NCBI GenBank assembly: GCA_019096195.1
Contig: JAGTXK010000136.1
Coordinates: 248,001 to 312,000 of the forward strand
Length of the DNA stretch: 64,000 nucleotides
Direction: 5' to 3'
From: Boletus sp. NGJ
Taxonomy: Eukaryota > Basidiomycota > Agaricomycetes > Boletales > Boletaceae
Shown here in pieces: positions 47,616-60,086 of this stretch. A program made the translations under genes and the position numbers. The notes under the pieces were generated by a model. That model was given only the letters and a program-made list of their open reading frames with translations. It made no database searches and was not told the DNA's origin. Each line of letters begins with the position of its first letter. Position 1 is the stretch's first letter.

Positions 47616-49408
47616 ATGAGCGCCTATCCAGGCTACTCGAGTCCCGCTCCCGCCGCCTACAACCCCCTCGCCAACGATGTCCGTGCAACCGCCAGGACCC
47701 CCAGCCCAACGCCCAGCGAGGTCGAGTCTCTCAAACAAAAATCCATGTTCAACTGGCGCGCCATGTTTCAGAAGGACAAGTTGTTGACCAAGAAATACCT
47801 CAGTCCGTTCCTCCTCTGCCATCCTTGCTCCCACCCGTTCAACCCTCTACAGTCTATTACGCTGTTGGCATCGTTGTCGCCGTCATCGGCGCCCTCTTCA
47901 TCTTTTATCATAACCAAATCGTGACAGCCGTACAGCCCGCCGCCAATTGGATGCACGGGTACGCCGAAACGTCCCATGTTGGCGTCTGACCCTCTTATGC
48001 TCGCAACAGCTTGACCTGCGGTTGGCTCATACCAATCGGCATCTTTTTCATCATCTCCTTCCCCCCAGTCCGTCCCTGCATCCTCCCCATTCCTCTCTCT
48101 CGCTCAACTTGTCTCAATAGCTCTTTGGTCACGAAATCTTGGCCATCGTCTGTGGTTTGGTCTGGGGTGTCTGGGCTGGTTTTGGAATCACCGCCGCTGG
48201 GACGCTGCTTGGTGAGATAGGAAACTTTTAGTGCGTACCCACTTGCCCTCCTATTCTCTCTTTCTCATCCCTCCGCAGTGCGTTCAGATACCTCTTCAGG
48301 TCACGTGCCGCAAAAGAGGAAAAGAAGAGCGTTCAATATGCCTGTCTCGCCAAGGTTGTACGAGAGGGAGGCTTCAAAATCGCTTTGATTGTGCGTTATA
48401 GTGCAGTACCAGGACATTGTGAGTCCTAGTCACCCGATACGAAACCCTTGCATTGATCCTTGACAAGTCACAACCGCCATTTTTGCTGTTTGTGGAATGA
48501 ACATATTCGTCTTCATCCTCGCTGCAATCCTGTCCATGCCTAAACAATTCATCACCGTCTACATCGGTACATTATTAGAGAGCACCGCAACTGGTGGGTT
48601 TTCCCTTCACCTTGCAACGTCATGTTAATTCGGATCCAGGTTCTGCCACAACTCAGAACAAAATTCTCAGTTACGTCGTCGGTTGCATTACCGTGATCGT
48701 GACACTGGCCGCCATGTGGTACATTCAAAGACAAATCAACAAGGTCAAGCCTGAAGTCATCTATGCCCGCCGAAAAGCTCGGTTAGTCATAGCGTTCCCT
48801 TTATAGATCATTCTTTAATCTCCCACCACAGTCAAGCCAAGTCGAACGGGGATGTCCTGTACCAAAATAGTGGTATGACCGGATCAACCGACGATACTAT
48901 CTTCAACCCTAATGCGTCGGATGTTAATCTCACGACCCCCCTCACACACTCGGATGCTCCCTATGACTCACCCTACCAGCAATGGGATACAGATGGTCGT
49001 GCAGTGGGCTATCCAACAGATCCCCGTGTCTTCGCTCCACAACCTCGCCGAGCCAATGCCACGTTTGATACGGCTCTTGTCATACCTTCTCGTGGCGGGA
49101 GCGCTGCAGACGCCGGTCGACCACGCCAGGAAAGTACAGATATCGCGGGGTGGGAATTGCAGACGAATGCCGCGGACGGACAGGCATACCCATTGCATGC
49201 CATTCCCGACCCCCACACGTCTGTGGAGCTACTGCGGAACCCCTTTGACAACCCAAGTTCGGAAACGATCATTCCTCCAGACGGACCGCCACCAGCACGT
49301 CCGTCCGCTGGGGAATATGCTTTCAGCGCTCCTCAACATAGTTACCAGGGTAACTTGGGCGGTCAGCCAACCAAGGCGTTTTCTCCACCTCCGAGTTATG
49401 GAGCATGA
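47616..49408 (+). CDS. TVP38: TVP38/VTT-domain (SNARE-associated) membrane protein
   Basis: Golgi/late-endosome membrane protein of the DedA/VTT family. Several short introns are implied. Visible parts in order: a disordered Ser/Pro N terminus (TARTPSPTPSEVESLKQ), VGIVVAVIGALFIFYHNQIV (TM), CGWLIPIGIFFIISFPP (TM), FGHEILAIVCGLVWGVWAGF with GITAAGTLLGEIGNF (the VTT glycine motif), FKIALIVRYSAVPGH (the R-x-S/xP signature), FAVCGMNIFVFILAAILSMP, SYVVGCITVIVTLAAMWYI and a long hydrophilic Pro/Ser tail ending FSPPPSYGA. The VTT fold is linked to lipid scrambling in relatives. Intron borders were not all fixed. Confidence 0.8.
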
Positions 49409-50036
49409 GGCGGTATACTTGTCTTGCCGACCTGCGTTTCATGGACGCTATGGGGTCATGTCCTATCGCACCTCCCTTATTTCCAGCGCACACTCCTTTC
49501 TTCCTTCTGAGCTCCATTTGTCGAGAGTCCATATTCCTAGCCCTATAAGTTATATTTGATAGCGACGTTGGAGCGTATGCCCGTCTTGTACTACATTACC
49601 TGTGGCTTGCACCGCCTAAGTATCGATATTCCGGACGTGACATGACACTGTAGATACGTGTACCATTTAAGCCTGGTTCATTCTATGATAAACACGCCGT
49701 TGTGCCATGAACGAACTAGAGCTTGAATAGGTTGTGGGAATGATATCATCCCAAGTGACTCGCTTAGAACGGCACATATACTCCACTGCAGATGCCGGCT
49801 ATGTTCTCCCTGACACGAGGTACTTGGTTTACTTAAATGTAGCCCCCACCGCCTCATGGTGTTCCCATCCACCACATCTCCCACTGGGTCCTCTGGCTGA
49901 CCCCTCTTGGGGCTGATTTTTCCAGTGGTCTCGACTGACTGCCTAGGTGAGTACGACTGGCCAACTTGTTGTACAACGTAGTACAACCTGAGCAAGCACT
50001 CTGGCAGTGTGTACGCCATCAGACTACGCGTGAACC
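49409..50036. other. intergenic region
   Basis: About 630 bases between two plus-strand genes. A minus-strand open frame (49678-50181) overlaps the next gene and has a Lys/Arg-rich composition with no family, so it is left out. Confidence 0.5.
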
Positions 50037-52550
50037 ATGGTCGACGCCCTCGAGGTTGAACCCTACATCCCTCAATTCTTTTGGCGTTTCTGGCTCTCGG
50101 ATGCGTACGTCTCGACACCCGTCCCCGAAACCATTTACGTACCTTTTTTTTTTTTTTTTTGGCAGAGATCCTCGCAAACACACGCTAGACGACCATCGCG
50201 TGCATATTTACGATGTCTTCAACAACGTCCTCTCAGAGACACGACGCATCCCCGAACAGACGCGCACCGTCTTCCACGATTTCATCACCGACGCGCTCGA
50301 CGAGGGGTGTCAGGCCGCCCTACACGCTACCGAACAAGCGTTTATGCGTCTCGAGAACGACGTCGAGCGTATCCTCGCACAGCTCGCCCTCCAGATCCGT
50401 GCGCACGCCCATCGGGTTCCAGATTCAGATGTGGATTCGGAATGTCGTGCCGCGAGGACGCAGCGGTTCGAGGTACCCATGTCGAAACGCGATCGGGAGA
50501 TGGTGCTCCGGTATTTCGTGTTCCTCCGATATCGCAACAGCGAGACGTACAAGGAGACCGTCGATCGGTTGACCCGCCGCGTCGTCATCGGGGATGCGAT
50601 CGTCCGGGAACGGCATACATGGCATCGGGTTCGGCGACGCGCCGTGCTGGGCAGCTTTCATGCGTTTCTGCAGGGGGATGGCCGTCGTGGTGCGAGCCAT
50701 CGGTTCGAGGGATTCGATTGTTGGCGATTTTTGGAGGCGGAGATGTGTTTTGGGGTGACGTCGGAGGGACAGCAGTTTGTGCTCCCCGACACGTGTTTTG
50801 CATCGCTGGACGAGGACTTTGGGGGTGGCCCGTGGGTGTGATTCGGTTTTTTTTTTCCCCACTGATCACTCACGGTTTCATACGCTTTTATTTTATTTTA
50901 TTTTTGTACATGTAGGACGGCGGCACATTTAATATTTCCGGTAATGCCAACGCTGGCATTGTACGTCCTCGGTGGTCAGGATCAGGCTCAGGCTCACGAC
51001 GTGGAGCCTCGCCAAATTTTCGACACCGCTTCCCATTCCAGCAGTGGCCCGGGGCACGACGGCGCCATCTGGGTCGACGTCGGCATCGAATCCCGTTGCG
51101 ACGTCCACCTTCGTAACGCCTCCCTCCTCCAACGCAACCCCGCCCACATCTACTTTTCCTCGCTCACCTCGCTCGTCCAAGCCCTCGCCAACTACGACGA
51201 ATGCCGATGGCTCCCGGAACACCTCGATTACTCGCGGCTGAAACAACGTGCGCGACACAAGGCAACGCTGGAAGCGGTCACCAAGACGTTGCTCGTCAAG
51301 GGGAACGTGTTGTTGGTCGATCTGACGGACGAGGTGTGCAAGGTCGGACGGGATCCGGTCTGTCATGGGGGTTTCTCGGACGTGTGGAAGGGGATTTGGA
51401 CGAACGCGGTGGGGCAGTCTAGAACGGTGCGTGTTTGGTGGTTTTTGGATGGTTGGGGGGATGTACGCTGAACGTGTGTGCGCGTGTAGGTTGCGCTCAA
51501 GTTTCTTCGTCAGTATCAGAGCGTGGCGAACGATGTGCGCGAGAAGCTCTTGAAGGTGGGCGTCATTCGATCGTTTGTCGTTTCTTTGGTTTTTGTTCCT
51601 AATGAAGGTTGTAGTGTCTGAAAACAGAGATCGCTGCCTGGCATCGCCTACAACATGCCAATATTTGCCCGCTGTACGGTGTCATTCAGTCGGTCCACTC
51701 TATTGCGATGGTGTCTCCGTGGTGCAATAATGGCACGATCATGCAGTACATTCAGCGGGAAGATGTCCATGTGGACCGATTGACATTGGTAAGTGAGGCT
51801 ACGAAAAAAAAAGAAGCGAAAGGTATTCATGAAAGAGGAATCATGTAGCTGAGGCAAATCGCGTCCGGCATGCGCTACCTCCACAACATGAAGCCTGTCG
51901 TAGTCCACGGGGACCTCAAAGGGGTACGTCCCCCCCGCCGCTTATCCAGTCTCTGTGATCTGACACCCCCAAGACCAATATTCTCATCAGCGACGAAGGG
52001 CACGCCCTGATTTCCGATTTCGGGCTGTCGACGGTCGTCGAAGAGCTGTCGCTCAACGAAGCTGCCTTGCGCGCTGCTCAGTTCGGCACGTCGTTGCTCG
52101 CCGGGTCGACGAGATGGATGGCACCCGAGTTGATACTCTCCCTCGTCGAGGACGACGGCGTCCTGTGTCCCGTCACGCGCGAGAGCGACGTGTTCTCGTT
52201 TGCCTGTGTCTGTCTCGAGGTATGTGCGCGCGTATATACGCCCCCGCAACGACGTCCTCTCACGTTTCGTCGCGCCACGCTTTGGTATACATGTCCGATT
52301 GTTATGCTCATGTTAGGTGGCGACCAACGACCTTCCCTATCCACACCGCCGCAACGATCGCGCGGTAACGATCGACATTCTGCGCGGCGTCCGACCGTGT
52401 CGTGGGGCACCGCCCGTGCCTGGGTTGCGGTTGACGACGCTGCAGGAGGAAGCGTTTTGGGGGGTGTTGGACCAGTGTTGGAATGCGATCGCGCCGTTGC
52501 GGCCTACCATGACCGAGGTGGGTAAGATGTTGGGTGCGATTGTGGGTTAA
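50037..52550 (+). CDS. DUF4238 domain fused to a protein kinase
   Basis: Eight exons: 50037-50104, 50166-50831, 50916-51426, 51490-51555, 51615-51788, 51849-51923, 51974-52219 and 52317-52550, all in phase (about 680 residues). The N-terminal half has the DUF4238 look: EPYIPQFFWRFWLSDA, VHIYDVFNNVLSETRRIPEQ, EMVLRYFVFLRYRNSE and, after a joined intron, HLIFPVMPTLALYVLGGQ. The C-terminal half is a kinase: glycine loop CHGGFSDVWKG, VALKFLRQYQ (Lys), HGDLKGTNILISDEG (catalytic Asp in HGD), ISDFGLST, STRWMAPELI and RGVRP. All core residues are present, so it should be active. The junction across 50832-50915 is fixed by the DUF4238 motif continuing in phase. The role is unknown. Confidence 0.75.
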
Positions 52551-53516
52551 GATGCTTTGGGTGCTGTCGCGTGTGATTTCGGAGGAAGGGGAAAAGGTAG
52601 GGGCTTGTAAGAGTATGTTTTATCTATCATATCTGCCACCGCATCTTGCAATGTACACTACACACTCACACAGACCAAACGCCACTCCAAGTTTCCTTCC
52701 ATCAGGGGCTTGCTGTGGAGATGCTGTAGAGGTAGTTCCGGCCGCCCAAAAACGTGCTCCACTGTAGGTGGGGCTTCAAGCACACGGGTCTTGAAGGTGG
52801 GGACTCGGAGATGGGACCTTTCCACAGCAAGAGATGGCGGATTAAACCTAACCGTCATGTACGTTTGCGGTGTGGGCCTACGTCAGGACGGAACGAAGGG
52901 GTGCGGGTTTCGCATCACATTTCATTTCCACACGTCATCCGGGACGAGGACGTGGCTGGGGTCCATTGCGAGCGTGAACACTCACACCAGTTCGTCATGG
53001 TGTATAGGCAAAAGTTACAGGGACGGAAACTGGCCACCATCACGGTACGGCACGACCTTGCGTCTTCACGTCACAACAGACCCACTTTGGTGGAAGGAAG
53101 GAAGGAAGGCCCGATAATGGATCACTAAAGCACGCACAGCTAAATGGTTGATTTCCTAGTCGAGGGTCGTCTTTCTGGGACGGGAAAAAGCAGCAACGTA
53201 AGTATTCCGACAACAGCAATGGCGCTGAGTACGCTATTAGGCCATGCCCTCAGAGCATACGAATGGACACTGCAGCTAGCCAATCGTCCAAGTATAATGA
53301 CTAGTGATTGAACAACATGCAAAGTCATAACTCATCACGCATGATCGCAAGTCACTGACTATCTCATCCAGGTACATCTAGAAATCCAATGTGTGACAAT
53401 CACAACGCGGGTATCAGGAACAGCAGTACTGTTGTGTCCCAGATGGTTTTTTTATTATTACAGATAATCATCACAAAGCTGCCACACATCAAGCTGACTC
53501 TTCGATCGCCTAAAGT
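52551..53516. other. intergenic region
   Basis: Between the kinase fusion and the phosphate transporter, which converge. Open frames at 52710-53128 show no family. A GGAA microsatellite (four units) sits near 53094. Probably 3' flanks only. Confidence 0.5.
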
Positions 53517-55616
53517 TCACGCCTGGTGAGAGACAGACTCGTCCGTCCTTCCAACAATACCAGTGATATACGCCTCCTGGTCTTCGTTAGATAGATCTTC
53601 CAGCGTCCGTTGATTCGTCTCTGGAATCAAGAGCGTCGAAAAGACGCCCGTTATCATGACAAACGAAAGCACTTTCAGGCTACACACACGGCGTGAGTCA
53701 AACAACAACAGGCAAGACACGCGAGACGTACGTCACATCCACCCGATAGGTAGCTCCGGCAAACGCGAACTGTGCAATCACCGCACCCAGCTTTCCAGAC
53801 GCAGCGGAGATACCATGCGCGGTGGACCGGTAGCGGGTGGGGAAAGCCTCGCCAGGAACGACAAAAGTGGTGGTGTTGGGACCAAAGTTCAGGAAGAAAT
53901 TTGCGAGGCATAAGAGGGCCATGAAATTACCGGATTGTGAGATATTTGTGTAATCAAAACCTGAGCAAGCCATCTGCATCAGGTATCATCCTAAACACAC
54001 GGAAACCTATAGACATACCCATGATCCAAAACAGTATAGTGAGAATGATAAATCCCATGATCTGAATCGGCTTGCGTCCCCAGACGTCTATAAGTAGGAA
54101 GGACAGGCCAAACCCGGGAATATAACCGGCGAGGGTCAAGATGATGTTCCCTTCGCAGAGATGGACTAGGCTTTTGTATACATCGCCGTATACATCGCCA
54201 AAGTTAATCAAAGTCAGAATCGTGTTACTGTTGAGAGCAAGTATGTAAAAAGCAACCTGAACACAAGTCAGCATGTGACATACACAGATGCTCATCTCAT
54301 GCGCTCACGTCGAGTGCAAACCATGAATACGCTGTGCCGAAGAGGACCTTCAAGTTCTCCAACCTTGAGAAATAGGTGAGAAAGTCACCGCTGGATGCGC
54401 GGGGGGCAGAAACGCGTGGTTCGTCGATTGTATCATCGTCGACGTAGACAGTGTATCCACCGGCCGTCAGCGCATTCCTAATATCACGGGCTGCTCGACC
54501 AACGTTGCGAGCGATATCCATCGTGAAACGAGGCGTCTCAGGGACGGTGAGACGAAAATAAAGAGCGATCACTGCGGGTATACACCCAAGCCCAACGACG
54601 AGCCGCCAGGCATAGTCCACCTGAGTAGTCGAGTGTTGGATGGCATCCTTGAAAGCGACCACGACCACGAGTCCGACAAGAGAAGCAGCTAGAGAGTCGT
54701 CAATGCGAGAAAAGGACTTGGAAGGACCTAAACATACCGAGCTGACCCCAACCTTGACAGGCAAACACGGCAACCATCAGACGGCCACGGGTTCGGGTGG
54801 AAGCAAACTCGGATGTGATGACAGCACTCAAGGGGTAGTCGCCGCCGACTCCGACTCCCATCTGATTGGGTTGTATTCAGTACTTGTACAAAGCTCGAAA
54901 TACGAGAACAAGGAACTCACAATAACACGCCAAACGATGAGCATATAGACGATGTTTAGGCCGGGTCCTTGGCCAGAAACGGCTTGTCCAAAGGTGGCGA
55001 CGGTCATGATTATAAGCTCAACCCCATCTATGCCGGTAGTGCTCAGAGGAGTACATACAACATGCCATGTTTCATCGCTCACATATCCGCTTACGCCCAA
55101 GGGTATCCGCAAGCCATCCAAACAGGAGCTGTCCGACCAAACTTCCGGCAGGAGTGGCGACTTTGAGACCTGTAATTTGCCAAGGACCGAGTGTCTCTAA
55201 ACGAGATCGAGTCAGAATTATGAAAAAGAAGGAGTGAGTTGAGCATACGCAGATTCTTATCGTCCTTTATGGCACCGTAGACAAAACCCAACATTACCGT
55301 AACGATATTGATGGTGAATATGTCGTAGCTGGCAACATGGTCCCGGAAAGAAACATCGTTCGGGAAGACAAACAGGCTTACGCATCAGTGAAGAAACCGA
55401 CGCCTGCCACTAAACAGATCTTTACATGGAATCCACTGATGGGGACCGGAGCGCGAAATAAATAAGAAAAAACAACCCGAGACGAAGAAGAACCTACGAG
55501 AAAGCGGCCTTGTCAATCTCTGCTAAAGCAGTACGCCGGCGCTCGTTGAGGATCGCGACTTTCTGACGGAGAGGACTCGCCTGCCCGTCGGCGAGGCGTT
55601 GCGTGTCACTGAACAT
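53517..55616 (-). CDS. PHO84: PHO84-type inorganic phosphate transporter (MFS)
   Basis: Major-facilitator proton/phosphate symporter of the plasma membrane. Starts [20 protein letters not shown] at 55616, the first ATG in the exon. Then [20 protein letters not shown] (PHO84 signature, TM1), [106 protein letters not shown] and [20 protein letters not shown], then [12 protein letters not shown], ending with [17 protein letters not shown]. At least eight introns are implied; junctions that I checked are in phase. The cytosolic loop between TM6 and TM7 is of normal length. Transcription likely responds to phosphate starvation, but I see no clear binding sites. Confidence 0.9.
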
Positions 55617-56678
55617 TCAGTAGGATTGCTAGTGGGAGATTGGATGGGGGATGACAGACGATACCTTGTCAGCATAACGTGCTTTATAATTCCGACCGTA
55701 CTCATTCATCCAGGGTCCACAAATGTTAGAAGTACTTGGGCGCTCTTTGTCGTGTAAATTCATTGGCTTCCCACTCCGCACGTTTGATCCAGTTGGCGGC
55801 GCGGCCGCATTGCATTTCCGCAGTAGAAAAAAAGATCTTCCAGTGTAGCCACTTTGTTATTTGCAGCTCGCATTACCGATCAGTGAACCCTTTGCTTCCT
55901 CGGACGAAATTTGTGGTGGCCAGGGGAAATTTTAAGGTTGACATAGCCGGGTAAACAGAGCCTTCATCAGCGGTATGAAAAGTCTGCGCAGACTCATCCG
56001 AAGTTGGCCGCAAAGCCCATCATGGGGGTACAACGCCTTGCTAGCACTCTGCGTTCGACATACCCTAGTACTAGACAAGTTTAAGTACTTCAATCGCAAC
56101 GTGGCTCGCAAGGGGGCTCACTTGAGCGCAGTTGTCTGGCAGCGCTGCGGGCTTTCGCCCAGGCACGCGTATGTAAATGTCGCTTGGAGTGAGATTACTC
56201 GCTGGGGACTTGGTTATGGTTATGAACACAGCACGCCGCAATGTCGACACAATTAATGTAATGAGTACCGTCGCTTTGGGTCCCGTGGGAGGCCACTGTT
56301 AGTATGTCATGATCACGGGGAGATTAAATATTTCCATGGACTAATAATTGGCGAGGCTACATTCGAACTTCAGCTATATGATCTTAACACGCACATATGA
56401 GGATAGATGAAACAGGGACACGGCGGCGGTTACGAGGGGGGTGGCAGAAGGCCGAGAAGGGGGTGGAAAGCGGGAAATTGAACCGGTTTGAGAATTACTA
56501 CGATGCATGAAAACTCGCTGAAGTAAGTACTGCCATGGCTACTCATCGAAAGCGTCAGGGATCAGTACAATTAACCTCTTCATGTCAAATGCCACGAATG
56601 GTGTACAAGCCCGCATCGACTATCCCTCCGGAAGGTAACTTATCAATACACCAATTAAGCGCCAGTGTTCCCGAATGC
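55617..56678. other. intergenic region
   Basis: About 1 kb upstream of the phosphate transporter. A TTATAA-type AT patch and an alternative upstream ATG (near 55705, MNEYGRNYKARYADK then a GTATCG donor) could extend the transporter 5' exon, but the next acceptor would bring a stop into frame, so I keep the start at 55616. No other gene seen. Confidence 0.4.
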
Positions 56679-58084
56679 TCATGCACATGCCGCACCAACC
56701 ACTACGCCTCCACGTTCCCTTTGGAACGGATGCCCATACAGCTCCACCATCTCGTCTCGAAGTGTCTCCGCAACCATCCACATCCGTTCCGCTTTGGGAT
56801 CCCGAGCGCACCATTGTTGCTGCTCGAGAAAGACAGGCCGGAAGCGGCGTCGGGCGGCTGGTCGAGTGGGTGACGATTGTCCTTGCGAATGAGACGGTGA
56901 CGGCTGTGAGTTGGCTGGCACCGGCGTAAATATGACTTCCGCAACCTTGGCATGACGGGGACGGCGGGGAGTCGATGGACCGGCGCCTGGAGACTCGCTC
57001 TCCTGTTCGACCGGCAACTTGGTGGGACTACCTTTGAGTGCGGCATGAAAGGCGGCCGTGGAAGCTGCCGAAAAACTCTTCGCGGGAGAGATACTTGTTC
57101 TTGGCTTGCTAGGCGACGAAGAGTCGAGTCGGCGTTTCTTTGTCGGGGTTTCTGGGAAGGCGGTACTGCCGTCATAGACTCCGTCTTTATCCGAGACTAG
57201 GTGTGAAAACGCCACGGTGCGTTTCTTCGAGGGGGTCGTCGCTGGGGTCGATATCTTCCTCGTCATAGTCCGTGTTCTCATGGCGGATTTCACCGGCGAC
57301 TTTTCTGGGGAGGTAAAAGTGGGCTTGTGAACGTGGTCTGGTTGCGACGACGCCGATGCTTCAGTAGAAGTCCGCTTCTGGAAGTATAATTTGATTTGGT
57401 CTGCGATATCGTCGCATTGTTTATCGAGTATAGTCACCACGGCTTTAAACGTTTTCGGGGTTATGGAATAGGATTGACGGAGAGATCGCTCCTGTACGGA
57501 GGGTTCCTGTACATCGTAGGTATCGTTATACGCTCAAACACTGGAATCCGAAACCTTACCTCCATCAACTGGCACACCCAGTAAAAGACAACACACGACA
57601 AAGTGTTCGTGCCATACTTCTCCTTCAGGATGTCGACGCGTGGAAGCGCAGCCTCGGCATCTTCCATGCAAGCTATGGCGTCTTCTCTCGGGCGAACACG
57701 GTACGCGTCGACAAGCGTTGCATACGTAATATTTGTGACGGTGATGCCTTCCTCAGAGCAGAGTGCGGCGCGAACTTTATCGAGAATGTCGGAGAACTCG
57801 GCTCGCGTCACACATGCTGCAGACATTGCAGACTGGAGGGAGACTTCGCCCGTGTTCAATCTGTGCAGTACTCTATTGAAAAGTTGCCCGACGAGAAGGG
57901 GAAATGCGTACTGTTCGGACGCCAGGTACGCGCACACAGCAGGAATCGCGACGGGGTTTTTGACGACGAAGCCAGAGCCTGGACGGGTCTTTGCATTGGC
58001 GAGGCGTAGGATTGACTGTGCTTTTTCGAACGTTTCTGAACTGGAACATAACCTGCTCAGTTGGTTGCGCTGGAGTGCTGCCAT
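56679..58084 (-). CDS. ORC6: Origin recognition complex subunit 6
   Basis: Smallest ORC subunit, needed for MCM loading at replication origins. Start at 58084 (MAALQRNQLSRLCSSSETF). Two TFIIB/cyclin-like repeats follow: NPVAIPAVCAYLASEQVLHR with VSLQSAMSAACVTRAEF, and DILKEKYGTNTLSCVVFYWV then CQLMEEPSVQERSLRQSYSI with TPKTFKAVVTILDKQCDDI. Joins across 57900 and 57480-57560 are in phase. The C-terminal half is disordered with many S/T-P sites (TSPEKSPVKSAM, PETPTKKRRLDSSSPSK), probable CDK targets, and a nuclear signal. A conserved ending (EMVELYGHPFQRERGG) lies before the stop at 56679. Assignment rests on the double cyclin-like build and pattern memory. Confidence 0.65.
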
Positions 58085-58270
58085 GTCGTGGTGTAAAGCT
58101 AATTGTGACACAGACGCGTGACGGTGCAAAAAGGCGTCCTCACGTGATGTGACAGGACGCGGTGAAATAGGCAGATTGGTCGACCAATCGACCCCTGCGC
58201 ATGCCGGGGCTCCCGTGAAATAGTACAAATATACTGTTAAACACCATTGACCATGTACATTGACTTAGCA

Positions 58271-60086
58271 CTAAACACTGATACCGCCTGCACTTGCCCC
58301 AGGCTGCCAATAGAACCCCTCAAAGTCCCACTGCCCAGCTGTTTCTCCCTCTCGCATCCATCCCAACTTATTCTGAGTAAGCCTCGCCACACGCACGAAA
58401 ATCGTTCCATCCAGCTCCTGCAACCCCACCTTGGCTTCAGCTTCTTCTTCTCTCGCCACCTGTGCAGCAGTTACCGTCCTGCCCTCTGGCGGCACACACC
58501 AGCCTCTCTTCCGCGTACCGTACAACGACGAATGGTGGGCGAGCGCACGTTGCGTCTTGCAGAGGTGCTCGTTAGGGTGCACGATGGTCGTTTGGATCAT
58601 CGGGTACCAAGCATCGGGAGTTTGGGCCAAGTCAGAGGTCGGTGTGGGGAGCGTATTCGAAGCTGGCTCGGTGCAGGGTCCCGGAACTTTGTGCAAGAGG
58701 CACTCTGTGCTCTTGTAGAATGACCGAATATCAAGTTGAGGACGTCCCCTCGAAACATAATACGAGAGGGAGGCAGCAAAGTACGCCATCAACAACAAGC
58801 GTCGAGAAGAGAACTTGTCGATACACGCCATTAGTGATGGAAGGAAGAGCGTTGACGTCACTAGATGCATGAAGAAGAAATCGGCATTGAAGGGCTTGTC
58901 TGGAGTGGATCCACCGACGCCGTAAATGAGGACGTTCGCCCAAGAAAGCTCCTCAATCGCATCGGCTATACCGTCCGCGGTCGAGATGTCCAACTTCCAC
59001 ATATTGACATAATCGTGTATGATGGAGCCGTGTTCTTTCAAGGTCTTCGAGTACATCGACTCATCGTCCGTATGTTTAATGTGAGAGAAACGAGGGTCGC
59101 ACGAAACAAGGGCAACGATCGACATCGCTGTGCGATTGCCACCCCCAGTGTCGACGCTAGAAACCACATTGGGAAACCAGACTCTTGGAAGCAAGTCTGA
59201 GTTAGAAGAGTGGACTGCAGTCATGGCCATGCCTGCAGCACGCGATATCAACGATCATAAATTAATAATGTTTCAGATACGAACCCTCGGCGCTAACGCC
59301 AACGGAACTGAATTCTGCACCGTATCCAACGTGGATAAAGGGATGAAATACACCCTCCATGAAACGTGATAACATTTCAGGGGATGCAGTGCCGAAGTTG
59401 GCCTTTGCAGCGAAGACATGTTCTTCGAGGCATTCTTTCAAACCTTTCTGAAGAAGTTCAGACGTGAAGTAGTCGAGATAACCAGCGTAATAGCTGTAGT
59501 GGGGTTCTCGTCAATGCACGGTACGCCGAGGTGTTGACAAACCGACATACCGCTCGTCGCCCAAATGTTTATAAAAATTGTGATTATTGATCACCCCTGG
59601 GGCTGCGAATGCTGGGCGCTGATACTCGCAATGTGTGGCATATGCGGCCTCAATAACAGGTCCAGGGGCACCCAGGGCCCAGATCGCAAGCAAGTGGTGG
59701 GCGGCATGGCTGCGAGACATGTCAAAGACGGAGACCTGCACGTTTTGATGCGTGACATACTTGTGGAAGCCCTTGTAATTGAAGAAGATATGCCAGCGTA
59801 CATGGTTGTCTGAGAGTGTCTTGATAAGCGCCTCTGTGGAGGATGCGTCGATTCCGGGAAAGCGTCGCGGGGAGAGTACAGAAGGAGGGAAAGGGGGGTC
59901 ATGGAAGAGCACATCCAAAGGGGGACGCGCCGTCTCAGGGCTGCTAACAGTTGCGGCTGTTTGGGGAGAGTAATCAGTAAGGCCATGGGCAGTCAAGGCT
60001 TCGGGTGGAAGATGGGTTGGGTCCTCTCCTGGACGATGAAACGGTTTGTTAGACTCGGGGTCATATTCGCTTGGGATGGAGGACAT
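58271..60086 (-). CDS. Questin-oxidase-like protein (DUF4243)
   Basis: Family named after questin oxidase, a Baeyer-Villiger-type ring-cleaving enzyme of geodin synthesis; most fungal members are uncharacterised. Start at 60086 (MSSIPSEYDPESNKPF). Landmarks: NHVRWHIFFNYKGFHKYVTH, AAHHLLAIWALGAPGPVIEA, VINNHNFYKHLGDER joined to YYAGYLDYFTSELLQKG, FMEGVFHPLIHVGYGAEF, IIHDYVNMWKLDISTADG, ELSWANVLIYGVGGS and FNADFFFMHLVTSTLFLPSL, ending FEGFYWQPGASAGGISV. Conserved His residues (HH, HPLIH, MHL) match the family. At least four introns are implied. No polyketide synthase or other biosynthetic gene is nearby, so a role in a cluster is not supported. Confidence 0.85.

Noticed and set aside
49678-50181. 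Minus-strand open frame rich in Lys and Arg
   Set aside because: Overlaps the first exons of the DUF4238-kinase gene and mirrors poly-T; no family.
58271-60086. Secondary-metabolite cluster around the questin-oxidase-like gene
   Set aside because: Neighbours are ORC6, a phosphate transporter and decayed sequence; no polyketide synthase, terpene cyclase or peptide synthetase is present.
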